This document shows positions 18,999-26,369 of a DNA stretch of 64,000 nucleotides, one piece after another. The stretch covers positions 291,976 to 355,975 of the forward strand of contig NZ_CAKUOF010000003.1 in NCBI RefSeq assembly GCF_934668725.1. Reading direction: 5' to 3'. The notes under the pieces were generated by a model. The model was not told the origin of the DNA, did not search any database, and saw nothing but the letters and a program-made list of their open reading frames with translations. The position numbers and the translations under genes are program-made. Every line of letters begins with the position of its first letter. The first letter of the stretch is position 1. This DNA is from an uncultured Dysgonomonas sp. Its GTDB lineage: Bacteria > Bacteroidota > Bacteroidia > Bacteroidales > Dysgonomonadaceae.

Positions 18999-19580
18999 TT
19001 AGTTAATAATTCGTGTATATTGCAATTGGGTATAATACATAGCTTTAAATGCAGCCAATTGAAAATTAGAGCCACTTGCAAAAGGAACGATTAATCTTAC
19101 CCTTGCATTTTCGCCCACATATTGTAAAGGAGCAGTTATCCCTGTAGATAAATAATAATAATCAAAACTACCGACATTAGAATTACTGTAAGTGGCTGTT
19201 ATACCATAAGTAAAAGAGATGGGTTGCGATCCAGGCAGATTATTAGTTGTCGTATCTGACTCATTTGTAGGGAGTGTCATTGCTCCATCAAATCTCACAT
19301 TCACTTCCGAACGTTTCGAAACACTAGCTCTATTTCCATTACCCGAATCAATTACGTTTATATAGACACCTGTTAAGGGATCTCTAAAGTATTCATTTTC
19401 TTCAAAAACGCCACTGGCAGGGTATTGATTCAAAACAACAATATTATGTTCATTGATAAAACGGCTAATATTTTTGCGCTCATTCTTCAATTTGTCTGCA
19501 TATGTTTCACTACTGCTACATGCAGCAAAGGCAACGCACAAACCGATAATAAAACAAATCAGTCCTAATACTTTTCTCAT
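18999..19580 (-). CDS. DUF4827-like lipoprotein
   Basis: This 193-residue protein has a signal peptide and lipobox (LCVAFAAC, Cys21). The following segment, YADKLKNERKNISRFINEHN, and the later ITAPLQYVGENARVRLIVPF recall the DUF4827 family of Bacteroidales lipoproteins, which looks FKBP-like. The aromatic active-site residues needed to assert peptidyl-prolyl isomerase activity cannot be confirmed by eye. Its start overlaps the stop of nrnA by 4 nt, so the two are translationally coupled. glmM follows 22 nt later. The function in the operon is unknown. Confidence 0.78.
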   Translation of the reverse strand: MRKVLGLICFIIGLCVAFAACSSSETYADKLKNERKNISRFINEHNIVVLNQYPASGVFEENEYFRDPLTGVYINVIDSGNGNRASVSKRSEVNVRFDGAMTLPTNESDTTTNNLPGSQPISFTYGITATYSNSNVGSFDYYYLSTGITAPLQYVGENARVRLIVPFASGSNFQLAAFKAMYYTQLQYTRIIN

Positions 19581-20629
19581 TTTTTCTCCAGGTTATTTTT
19601 ATTATTTATCAATAAATCAGCATATTCGGGAAGGGTATTTTCAAAAAGAGCCATTGCCTCTGCTAATGAACCATAGAATTCACCACCCGAAGCATTCAGA
19701 TGTCCTCCTCCATTAAAACATTGAGACGAAAATGTATTACAAGGAAAATCGCCTTGCGAACGAAGTGATATTTTTATCATATCATCGTCTTCTCTCATAA
19801 ATACGGCAAAGGTTACACCTCTTATATTTAATGGTAAATTAGCAAAGCCTTCGGTATCTCCTTTCTGAGAGTTGAATCTCTTCTGATCTTCATTATCTAA
19901 CCAGATCAGGCTAGCTCCATACTCTTCATATATTTTCATACGTTCCGACAACATATGTCCCATCATACGATAACGGTCAGCCGTATAGCTATGGTATACT
20001 TTGGAGTATATATAATCTTTATCGATACCTTTATTTAAAAGCTGAGCAATGATATAATATATCTGTGGATCGTTCGAGTTATATGTAAACGCCCCTGTAT
20101 CTGTCATCATTCCCATATAAATAGCTTCTGCCGAATCTTTACTCATCATTTCAAAATCTCCCATACGACAGATCAATCTGAAAATGAGCTCACTCGTAGA
20201 CGATATCTCAGGGTGTGAAATACAAACATTGCTGAAATCCGATGGATAAGGATGATGGTCAACCAGTACTTTTTTAGATTCGGAAGCTTCTACCAATGGT
20301 CCGATTTCTTTAATACGACTTAGCACATTAAAGTCCAGACAAAATACAAGCTCGGCTTCTCTGATAAGCTTCTCTGCAAAGTCCGGATATTTTTCATAAA
20401 TAAGAATATCTTTCGAGCCTTTCAGCCATTTTAAAAAATATGGAAATTCGTTAGGCACAATTACAGTAACATCCAAGCCCTGATCAATCAGATAATGATA
20501 TAATCCTAAAGAAGAACCAATAGCATCGCCATCGGGAGAAACATGAGTTACAATAACCGCTTTGTCCGCTTTATCAATTAGGTCAGCTACTTTAGTTATC
20601 TTATCCTGATCTATTATTTTTGTAAACAT
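19577..20629 (-). CDS. nrnA: DHH-family oligoribonuclease / pAp phosphatase (NrnA-like)
   Basis: This 350-residue DHH/DHHA1 phosphoesterase is predicted to degrade nano-RNA and/or 3'-phosphoadenosine 5'-phosphate in the cytoplasm, using Mn2+. Visible motifs are HVSPDGDAIGSSLG (Asp33 and Asp35), FCLDFN (Asp99), the signature VDHHPYPSDF (Asp124-His126), and GMMTDTGAFTYNSND. The C-terminal DHHA1 domain contains the glycine-rich FNGGGHLNASGGEF. It lies between comEC and the DUF4827 gene in one leftward operon. The substrate split between short RNA and pAp varies in this family. Confidence 0.92.
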   Translation of the reverse strand: MFTKIIDQDKITKVADLIDKADKAVIVTHVSPDGDAIGSSLGLYHYLIDQGLDVTVIVPNEFPYFLKWLKGSKDILIYEKYPDFAEKLIREAELVFCLDFNVLSRIKEIGPLVEASESKKVLVDHHPYPSDFSNVCISHPEISSTSELIFRLICRMGDFEMMSKDSAEAIYMGMMTDTGAFTYNSNDPQIYYIIAQLLNKGIDKDYIYSKVYHSYTADRYRMMGHMLSERMKIYEEYGASLIWLDNEDQKRFNSQKGDTEGFANLPLNIRGVTFAVFMREDDDMIKISLRSQGDFPCNTFSSQCFNGGGHLNASGGEFYGSLAEAMALFENTLPEYADLLINNKNNLEKK

Positions 20630-20640
20630 TTATTTAATAT

Positions 20641-20656
20641 TGGGGACTCAAGCCCA
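20641..20656 (-). repeat. Weak palindrome upstream of nrnA
   Basis: TGGGGACTCAAGCCCA has TGGG/CCCA arms and an ACTCAA centre like the other leader palindromes. It is placed 11 nt before the nrnA start. The stem is short, so membership in the family is tentative. Confidence 0.3.
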
Positions 20657-20694
20657 TTTTATATTTAAACTCATATCATGAACATGCAAAAATA

Positions 20695-22650
20695 CTAAAA
20701 AAATATCCGTAAAACTCCATTATCCGATACATCGTAATAAGGAATTCGTAATTTTTCACATTCTAACACAAATCTTTGTAGTGTTTTCTTTGACAAAGAA
20801 CCGTCAAGAATAACCTTATCTATTTCAAACACATGATTAAGAGAATATAATGACAATGAATTATTCTCAACTAAATGAAGATAATCAACTTTCATTTTTT
20901 GATTAGGGGATCTCCCTTTCCATGTATCATTTGTTACTATCAGATATTTTGCCCCATTCAACCAGATAAGTTTGTTGTCTTTCACTTCAGTGATTTCCTC
21001 CTTATGATATCCTATTTGATATACAATTTGTGTTGACTCCGGTCTGTTATAAACCATCAATGTATCTTTATTATTAATAATTGTTCGAAAACTCATACCT
21101 ATAAAAAACAAAGTACAGACTAATGATACAATCAGATTCCATGGCTTCTTTTTTAAAAGAAAGGATATAAGTGATATAATAATTAACCATAGCAGAATCA
21201 ATCCTACCATAGATGGTTTTAGATTCTGTAGCGAAGCGTATGGTAAATTCTCGAAAAACAAAGACATATCGGTTATCGCCTTTACCAATAATTTAAATAG
21301 GTTAACCGGTACATATTGGAGATATGTTACAAGCGAAGGTAGAAAAACACCCATAACCTGTAGAGCGAAAATAATAACTGCACTGTAAATAGCCAGTGTT
21401 GCCAGTGGAATAATAATCAAATTACTTATAAAAAAATAAACAGGAAACGTACCGAAGTAATATAAGCACAGAGGAAATATGCCCATCTGCACAGATAAGG
21501 ATACATTGAATATATCACGGAAATATCTTATATATCTATTTTTCACAGGCATTGCATCCGACAAAACAGGCATAAGAAGAAGCATGGATAATACGGCGAG
21601 AAAACTCAACTGGAAACCCATATCAAACAACCACAGAGGATTCCACACAAGCATTAGGAAAGCCGTCATAAATAAAGTATTATAAGAATAACTCTTGCTT
21701 CCGAACAATGCAGCAACACAGAGGGCTGTAAGCATAAGACAAGCCCGAAGTGCCGAAGGAGGAAAACCTATGATAAATACATAGATCCAGAGTAAAAGAA
21801 TGATAATGATTTGCTTTATCCAATTGTATTTTGAGTGACGGTGTACAAAGCTCACCAGAGAAGATATAACTACAAAAATAATCCCCACGTGCATTCCGCT
21901 GACTGCCAGGATATGTGCGACACCCGTAGCCCTGAAAGACTCTACAGTTTCATCAGACAAGGCATCTGTATATCCTAATGTGAGAGCCGAAAACATACCA
22001 TATTCTTCCGTAGTCAGATCTAGTGATTTATATAATTGAAGTATATATTGCCTACTTTGTGCTGCCTTAATAAATAAATCAGAATTGGACACTTGTTCTT
22101 TCTGCCATCTGTCTGATCCGACAAATGTCATCCCCGAATAGCCTTTGTTATACATATAACGGGCGTAATCAAATTCACCGGGGTTGCCTCTGCTTTTAAA
22201 TGCTTGTATTTGAGAAAAGAAAGTAAAGGTATCTCCTACTTTTAAATCTTCTAAATTATCCTCTTTCGAAAAATAGCAAACAATCTGTTTATTACAATTT
22301 TTCAGTTTAACACGATAGGCATACGAGCTTGGTTTTTCCTGAGGTATATCGACAACAGTGGCTGTATAGGTTTCACTGACATCTGGAAATGTAAAGGCCG
22401 ACATTTGTTGTCTCAGCATAGTCGAAATAACTCCTACACCTAACAATATAAAACAAACGCCATAACCAAATCGGAATTGGTGACCTAATATTTTAGATTT
22501 TGGCACAAAATACGAAAGGAGTACAATACCAAGCCCTAAAGCTATCGGAATTATACTCCATTTTCCTATATGGCAATAATATTGAATTACAATACCTAAA
22601 AGAAGAGGTAACAATAGTCTAAAAAACGGAGCTTTCGTAATTTTCTCCAT
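20695..22650 (-). CDS. comEC: ComEC/Rec2-family DNA uptake channel protein
   Basis: This 651-residue polytopic membrane protein has N-terminal helices followed by a soluble OB-like DUF4131 segment (about 95-185). The competence domain then shows the hallmark VAHILAVSGMHVGIIF and FPPSALRACLMLTA, with many helices. The C-terminal part (about 520-651) is only about 130 residues and lacks the HXHXDH metallo-beta-lactamase motif, as in short ComEC forms. ComEC carries single-stranded DNA across the inner membrane during transformation. Its gene sits between rpe and nrnA. Competence of this organism cannot be inferred from one gene. Confidence 0.9.
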   Translation of the reverse strand: MEKITKAPFFRLLLPLLLGIVIQYYCHIGKWSIIPIALGLGIVLLSYFVPKSKILGHQFRFGYGVCFILLGVGVISTMLRQQMSAFTFPDVSETYTATVVDIPQEKPSSYAYRVKLKNCNKQIVCYFSKEDNLEDLKVGDTFTFFSQIQAFKSRGNPGEFDYARYMYNKGYSGMTFVGSDRWQKEQVSNSDLFIKAAQSRQYILQLYKSLDLTTEEYGMFSALTLGYTDALSDETVESFRATGVAHILAVSGMHVGIIFVVISSLVSFVHRHSKYNWIKQIIIILLLWIYVFIIGFPPSALRACLMLTALCVAALFGSKSYSYNTLFMTAFLMLVWNPLWLFDMGFQLSFLAVLSMLLLMPVLSDAMPVKNRYIRYFRDIFNVSLSVQMGIFPLCLYYFGTFPVYFFISNLIIIPLATLAIYSAVIIFALQVMGVFLPSLVTYLQYVPVNLFKLLVKAITDMSLFFENLPYASLQNLKPSMVGLILLWLIIISLISFLLKKKPWNLIVSLVCTLFFIGMSFRTIINNKDTLMVYNRPESTQIVYQIGYHKEEITEVKDNKLIWLNGAKYLIVTNDTWKGRSPNQKMKVDYLHLVENNSLSLYSLNHVFEIDKVILDGSLSKKTLQRFVLECEKLRIPYYDVSDNGVLRIFF

Positions 22651-22671
22651 ACCTCAACTCACAGATATATC

Positions 22672-23322
22672 TTATAAGTTTTTCAATTCATAGATCATTT
22701 GAGTAGGATTCGGTGCCGAAAAGACTGCATTACCCGCTACAAGGACATCTGCTCCGGCATCGAGTAAACGTTTTCCTGTTTCGAGATTCACTCCTCCGTC
22801 TACTTCTATTAAAGTAGAGAGGTTACGCTCTTCGATCATTTTTCTTAAACGCGATACTTTAGATAATGACCTTTCAATAAACTTCTGCCCTCCGAATCCC
22901 GGATTGACAGACATAATCAGCACCATATCTAAATCTTCAAGAATATCTTCAAGCAATTCTACCGGCGTATGCGGATTTAGTGTTACCCCTGCTTTCATTC
23001 CTGCATCATGAATAGCCCCAACTGTTCGGTGAAGGTGTGTACACGCTTCATAATGGACAGTCATCATATAAGCATTTATATCCTTTACCTGCTGGATAAA
23101 CTTTTCCGGTTGCACAATCATTAAATGTACATCCAGAGGTTTCTTGGCTATTTCTTTAACACGCTCCAATACAGGAAAACCAAAAGATATGTTAGGAACA
23201 AATACTCCATCCATTACATCACAATGCAACCAGTCGGCTTCACTGTTATTTAACATTTCAATATCTTTTTGCAGATTCAAAAAATCGGCAGAAAGAAGCG
23301 AAGGTGATATTTTATGACTCAT
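22672..23322 (-). CDS. rpe: Ribulose-phosphate 3-epimerase
   Basis: This 216-residue TIM-barrel enzyme interconverts ribulose-5-phosphate and xylulose-5-phosphate in the pentose phosphate pathway. Diagnostic segments are SPSLLSADFLNL, LHCDVMDGVFVPNISFG (metal-binding His and Asp), VHLMIVQPEKF, LIMSVNPGFGGQKFI and EVDGGVNLETG. Length and motif order are normal. It is the first gene of the operon running through comEC, nrnA and a DUF4827 gene to glmM; comEC begins 21 nt after its stop. A leader palindrome lies 19 nt before the start. Confidence 0.97.
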   Translation of the reverse strand: MSHKISPSLLSADFLNLQKDIEMLNNSEADWLHCDVMDGVFVPNISFGFPVLERVKEIAKKPLDVHLMIVQPEKFIQQVKDINAYMMTVHYEACTHLHRTVGAIHDAGMKAGVTLNPHTPVELLEDILEDLDMVLIMSVNPGFGGQKFIERSLSKVSRLRKMIEERNLSTLIEVDGGVNLETGKRLLDAGADVLVAGNAVFSAPNPTQMIYELKNL

Positions 23323-23341
23323 AATACAATTTTATATCCTA

Positions 23342-23355
23342 AGGTCTAAAGACCT
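23342..23355 (-). repeat. Short 5'-leader palindrome before rpe
   Basis: AGGTCT-AA-AGACCT is a perfect 6-bp inverted repeat 19 nt upstream of the rpe start. It is near-identical in sequence to the one before susD. Confidence 0.6.
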
Positions 23356-23438
23356 CTTCTAATTTACAACTGATTGCAACAACAAACGCTAATATAATTT
23401 TGCAACAGAGCCTTGACTTATACGCTTATTGTTGTAAG

Positions 23439-23446
23439 CAAAGATA
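23439..23446 (-). promoter_or_regulatory. Candidate -7 box for rpe operon
   Basis: On the minus strand it reads TATCTTTG, a perfect TAnnTTTG. It sits just downstream of the terminator of the preceding 55-codon gene. A -33 TTTG is not visible. Confidence 0.4.
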
Positions 23447-23487
23447 ATAAAAAAACAGTCTTTCCTTTTAAATAAGGAAAGACTGTT
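23447..23487 (-). terminator. Terminator of the 55-codon gene
   Basis: AACAGTCTTTCCTT at 23454-23467 pairs perfectly with AAGGAAAGACTGTT at 23474-23487. On the minus strand it is followed by a T7 run. Confidence 0.85.
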
Positions 23488-23520
23488 ATCTCTTAGATTT
23501 TTAATTTATTGCTACAATCC

Positions 23521-23688
23521 TTAATTTAAACATGTAGCTCTAATCTCTTCCGGCAATGATGGTTCGGCATAGTAACTATGTGCAAACATCTTCAAAAAAC
23601 TTAAAGTCTTTGATGATGGTCCATGTTCGTCTGTCAGCATCTCCAATAATTTTTCATCGCCTGTTACTTGTGTAGATTTCTCATCCAT
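23521..23688 (-). CDS. Small protein of 55 residues, unknown function
   Basis: The ORF begins MDEKSTQVTGDEKLLEMLTD and ends EEIRATCLN. It is supported by a purine-rich Shine-Dalgarno-like AAAAGGGGAAAG seven to eight nt upstream of the ATG and by a strong terminator 34 nt after the stop. A short well-bounded transcript of this kind is unlikely by chance. The protein is acidic with no signal peptide or membrane helix. No family is recognised. It is transcribed leftwards between the DUF3298 gene (divergent) and rpe. Confidence 0.7.
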   Translation of the reverse strand: MDEKSTQVTGDEKLLEMLTDEHGPSSKTLSFLKMFAHSYYAEPSLPEEIRATCLN

Positions 23689-23832
23689 AGGCTTTCCCCT
23701 TTTAATAAATACTTTTGATTTCCCTTTATTACCTCTTTTTACATTTATAAACGTTAGTTAATTGAACTTATTATGTCTGTCATGCGTTTTTATGCTAAAT
23801 TTGTTCTTAATAAAATATAAATTTGTTCGATT

Positions 23833-24654
23833 ATGAAAAAGATTAGTTTTGCCATCTTGATGGTGATCATAGCAATCACTTCTTGTAAAAAAACACAACA
23901 AAACATTCCGGCAGGTGAAAAATGGAAGTTCGACAAGCTTAGTCTTGAAAAGAAAGTCTTTTTAGATAATGACTCTACAAAGGGAGGTATAGAGTTAAGT
24001 TTCGAATTTAACTATCCTTCTAAAATCGGCAACGATTCTCTCCTTTCTATCATACAGTCGAATTTCGCAATGGCCTTTGCCGGAGATGATTATAAGAACC
24101 TAGACCCTCAAAGTGCATTTGACACGCTAACCAACAGGTCAATCAACGAAAGTCTTGATATTGCAAAGTTAGCAATTAAAGACCGAAGCGACCTTTCCGA
24201 TTATTATAAAAATGTTACAACATCGGTATTTGACACTACCGACATGACTATTACAGCCAGAACCGAAACCAATGAATATATGGGAGGCGCTCACGGCTCA
24301 CAATATATTTCTTATTACAATATTGATACCCGCAATGGTTCTGTAATAAAAGGAGATAAACTATTTAAAAGCGGAAGTCAGGACAAGCTTACTCAATATA
24401 TTAAAGAAGATTTAGCTAAGACACTAAACTCGCAAGGAGATACTATAACACTACTTGATCCTGAATCAATTGTACCCAGCGAAAATTTCTACTTTAACAA
24501 CCAAGGTATTGTCTATGTATATAACAGTTATGAGGTTGCTCCTTATTCTGACGGATTGGTAGAAGTTACACTTCCATATGCTAAAATCAAAGACATGATT
24601 ACAAGTGAATATTTACCAATAATATCTTTAAAGACTAAAGAAGGAACGAAATAA
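23833..24654 (+). CDS. DUF3298/RsiV-like lipoprotein
   Basis: This 273-residue lipoprotein has the lipobox IIAITSC (Cys18). The C-terminal half contains YMGGAHGSQYISYYNIDTRN, then GDKLFKSGSQDKLTQYIKE and a VTLPYAKIKDMI segment. That is the pattern of DUF3298, which often follows a DUF4163 (PdaC/RsiV-like) domain; the N-terminal half probably corresponds to it. Relatives include anti-sigma RsiV, which binds lysozyme, and deacetylase accessory domains. No catalytic residues can be assigned. The gene is monocistronic and ends at a bidirectional terminator. Confidence 0.82.
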   Translation: MKKISFAILMVIIAITSCKKTQQNIPAGEKWKFDKLSLEKKVFLDNDSTKGGIELSFEFNYPSKIGNDSLLSIIQSNFAMAFAGDDYKNLDPQSAFDTLTNRSINESLDIAKLAIKDRSDLSDYYKNVTTSVFDTTDMTITARTETNEYMGGAHGSQYISYYNIDTRNGSVIKGDKLFKSGSQDKLTQYIKEDLAKTLNSQGDTITLLDPESIVPSENFYFNNQGIVYVYNSYEVAPYSDGLVEVTLPYAKIKDMITSEYLPIISLKTKEGTK

Positions 24655-24673
24655 AATTAAACTTATACAAAAG

Positions 24674-24713
24674 AAAAATCCATCGGATAGTCAATCTATC
24701 CGATGGATTTTTT
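24674..24713. terminator. Bidirectional terminator
   Basis: AAAATCCATCGGATAG pairs with CTATCCGATGGATTTT around a TCAAT loop. A-rich and T-rich flanks serve both the DUF3298 gene and the converging DUF1294 gene. Confidence 0.88.
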
Positions 24714-24730
24714 ATATCCTCAACATTATT

Positions 24731-25006
24731 TTACAACTTCATCAAAAGATAGTCTCTCCAATAATAAAAACATACACAATTGAGAATCAAAAATATGGGG
24801 ATCAGTATCTGAAACTTTGTATGCTTTGTCTTATGACGAAATATATTCATTCCCAGAATAGCTCCGATTGCTCCAAAAAACAAAGAGCTAAGGAGAAGCA
24901 TTTTTTCGCTGATCCTATATTTATGGGCTTTTGCTTTTCGTTTATCAAGTCCGTATAAAAAGAATACGATGATATTCCAGATAATTAAGAAATAAAATAT
25001 ATACAT
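24731..25006 (-). CDS. DUF1294 small membrane protein
   Basis: This 91-residue membrane protein has three hydrophobic segments: YIFYFLIIWNIIVFFLYGLD, MLLLSSLFFGAIGAILGMNI and a C-terminal IPIFLILNCVCFYYW. Between them lie the family signatures DKRKAKAHKYRISEKMLL and FRHKTKHTKFQ. These identify DUF1294, whose role is unknown; in other bacteria it may be fused to a cold-shock domain. Copy E of the dispersed element ends 5 nt before its ATG, so the element forms the whole proximal leader. Confidence 0.9.
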   Translation of the reverse strand: MYIFYFLIIWNIIVFFLYGLDKRKAKAHKYRISEKMLLLSSLFFGAIGAILGMNIFRHKTKHTKFQILIPIFLILNCVCFYYWRDYLLMKL

Positions 25007-25011
25007 ATATT

Positions 25012-25087
25012 AAGTAACAGAAAACATTTAATGACATATTTAAAAACCATAAATAGCTATCGCTTTTTCACTTGCCAAAGCAATAAA
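25012..25087 (-). repeat. Dispersed intergenic element, copy E
   Basis: On the minus strand the 31-nt head is TTTATTGCTTTGGCAAGTGA plus AAAAGCGATAG. A 45-nt tail contains GTCATTAAATGTTTTC and ends GTTACTT. The tail has exactly the same length as in copies C and D. Upstream, ATTAAGTTCGCATA also resembles copy D. It abuts the DUF1294 start. Confidence 0.75.
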
Positions 25088-25116
25088 TAGTTATGCGAAC
25101 TTAATTATGCGAGACC

Positions 25117-26259
25117 TTAGCTCATTCTGTTTTTATAATCTGTATAATCAAACTCTCTATATATTTCAAGTTGGTTATCCTGACGCCACAATGCGATAGC
25201 CGGATGTGATATTCCATTAAACATGGTTGTTTTCACGATAGTATAGTGAATCATATCCTCAAATACAATTTTATCCCCTATAGCTAAAGGTTCATCAAAA
25301 GACCAATCGCCCATAAAATCACCACTCAAACAGCTGTTACCACCCATCCGGTATGTTGGTTTTCCTTCAACAGGATCATGGTATGCACCTCGTATCTTTG
25401 GCTTGTAAGGCATCTCTAAGCAATCGGGCATATGACAGGCAAACGAAACATCCAGAATAGCTGTTTTTATTCCCTGATTTTCTACTACATCTATAACAGA
25501 AGACACTAACACGCCTGTTTGCCAAGCAAATGCACTTCCGGGTTCCATTATAATTTCGAGATGTGGATATTTCTCTCTTAAAGAAAGTAGCAATTCAACC
25601 AGATGCTCTACATCATAATCGTCACGAGTCATTAGATGACCACCACCCATATTCAACCATTTAGCCTGTTTAAGCCATTTATCGAATTTAGTAATTACTA
25701 CATTTAGAGTTTTCTCCAGATCAAAAGAAGAAGATTCGCATAGTGTATGAAAATGCAGTCCTTCAACACCTTCGGGTAATTTATCTCCCAAAGCCTCGGG
25801 AGTTACTCCAAAACGTGATCCGGGTGCACATGGATTATACAAATCGGTTTCCACCTCCGAATACTCGGGATTAATGCGAATTCCACACGAAACCTTATTT
25901 CCATCCGCTACAACCTGAGGGTAAAACCTTTCAAATTGCGTCAACGAATTAAAGGTTATATGATCGCTATATTTTAAGAATGTAGGGAAATTCTCATTGG
26001 TATAAGCGGGTGAAAAGGTATGTGCAGGACTTTTCATTTCCTCAAAAGCCAATTGTGCTTCAAACACCGAACTGGCTGTCGAATAGGGTATATATTCGCG
26101 GATAATAGGGAAAGATTTCCACATGGCAAAAGCTTTAAACGCCAATATAATATTAACGCCGGTACGATCTTTTACCGATTTTATCAACGATAAGTTTTTT
26201 CGTAACAATTCTTCTTCCATCACAAAACATGGAGAAGGTACTTTATGTATTTCTATCAT
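25117..26259 (-). CDS. nspC: Carboxynorspermidine / carboxyspermidine decarboxylase
   Basis: This 380-residue PLP enzyme belongs to the alanine-racemase-fold decarboxylases. It makes norspermidine or spermidine from the carboxy-precursor in the alternative polyamine route. The PLP lysine is Lys42 in NIILAFKAFAMW. Other segments are HTLCESSSFD, NMGGGHLMTRDDYD (glycine-rich phosphate loop), EPGSAFAWQTG, and FACHMPDCLEMP near the active-site Cys. The partner carboxynorspermidine dehydrogenase gene is not in this window. It lies between thrA and the DUF1294 gene with its own -7-like promoter box. Confidence 0.94.
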   Translation of the reverse strand: MIEIHKVPSPCFVMEEELLRKNLSLIKSVKDRTGVNIILAFKAFAMWKSFPIIREYIPYSTASSVFEAQLAFEEMKSPAHTFSPAYTNENFPTFLKYSDHITFNSLTQFERFYPQVVADGNKVSCGIRINPEYSEVETDLYNPCAPGSRFGVTPEALGDKLPEGVEGLHFHTLCESSSFDLEKTLNVVITKFDKWLKQAKWLNMGGGHLMTRDDYDVEHLVELLLSLREKYPHLEIIMEPGSAFAWQTGVLVSSVIDVVENQGIKTAILDVSFACHMPDCLEMPYKPKIRGAYHDPVEGKPTYRMGGNSCLSGDFMGDWSFDEPLAIGDKIVFEDMIHYTIVKTTMFNGISHPAIALWRQDNQLEIYREFDYTDYKNRMS

Positions 26260-26284
26260 CTTTTTACGTCCTTATTTGAATATA

Positions 26285-26292
26285 CAAAGATA
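26285..26292 (-). promoter_or_regulatory. Candidate -7 box for nspC
   Basis: On the minus strand it reads TATCTTTG, 25 nt before the nspC start and just downstream of the thrA terminator. No clear -33 element. Confidence 0.4.
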
Positions 26293-26294
26293 TT

Positions 26295-26337
26295 AATAAA
26301 AAAATTGCTTTATCCTTTTGATCGGATAAAACAATTT
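26295..26337 (-). terminator. Terminator of thrA
   Basis: On the minus strand, AAAATTG-TTTTATCC pairs with GGATAAAGCAATTTT and is followed by a T7 run. It lies about 30 nt after the thrA stop. Confidence 0.75.
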
Positions 26338-26350
26338 TGAGTTATTCAGG

Positions 26351-26369
26351 AGGTCTAAAAACCAGACCT
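26351..26369 (-). repeat. Palindrome at the thrA stop codon
   Basis: AGGTCT and AGACCT are separated by 7 nt. The arm overlaps the last base of the thrA stop. It uses the same arm sequence as the leader palindromes before susD and rpe but lies at a gene end. Confidence 0.45.
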
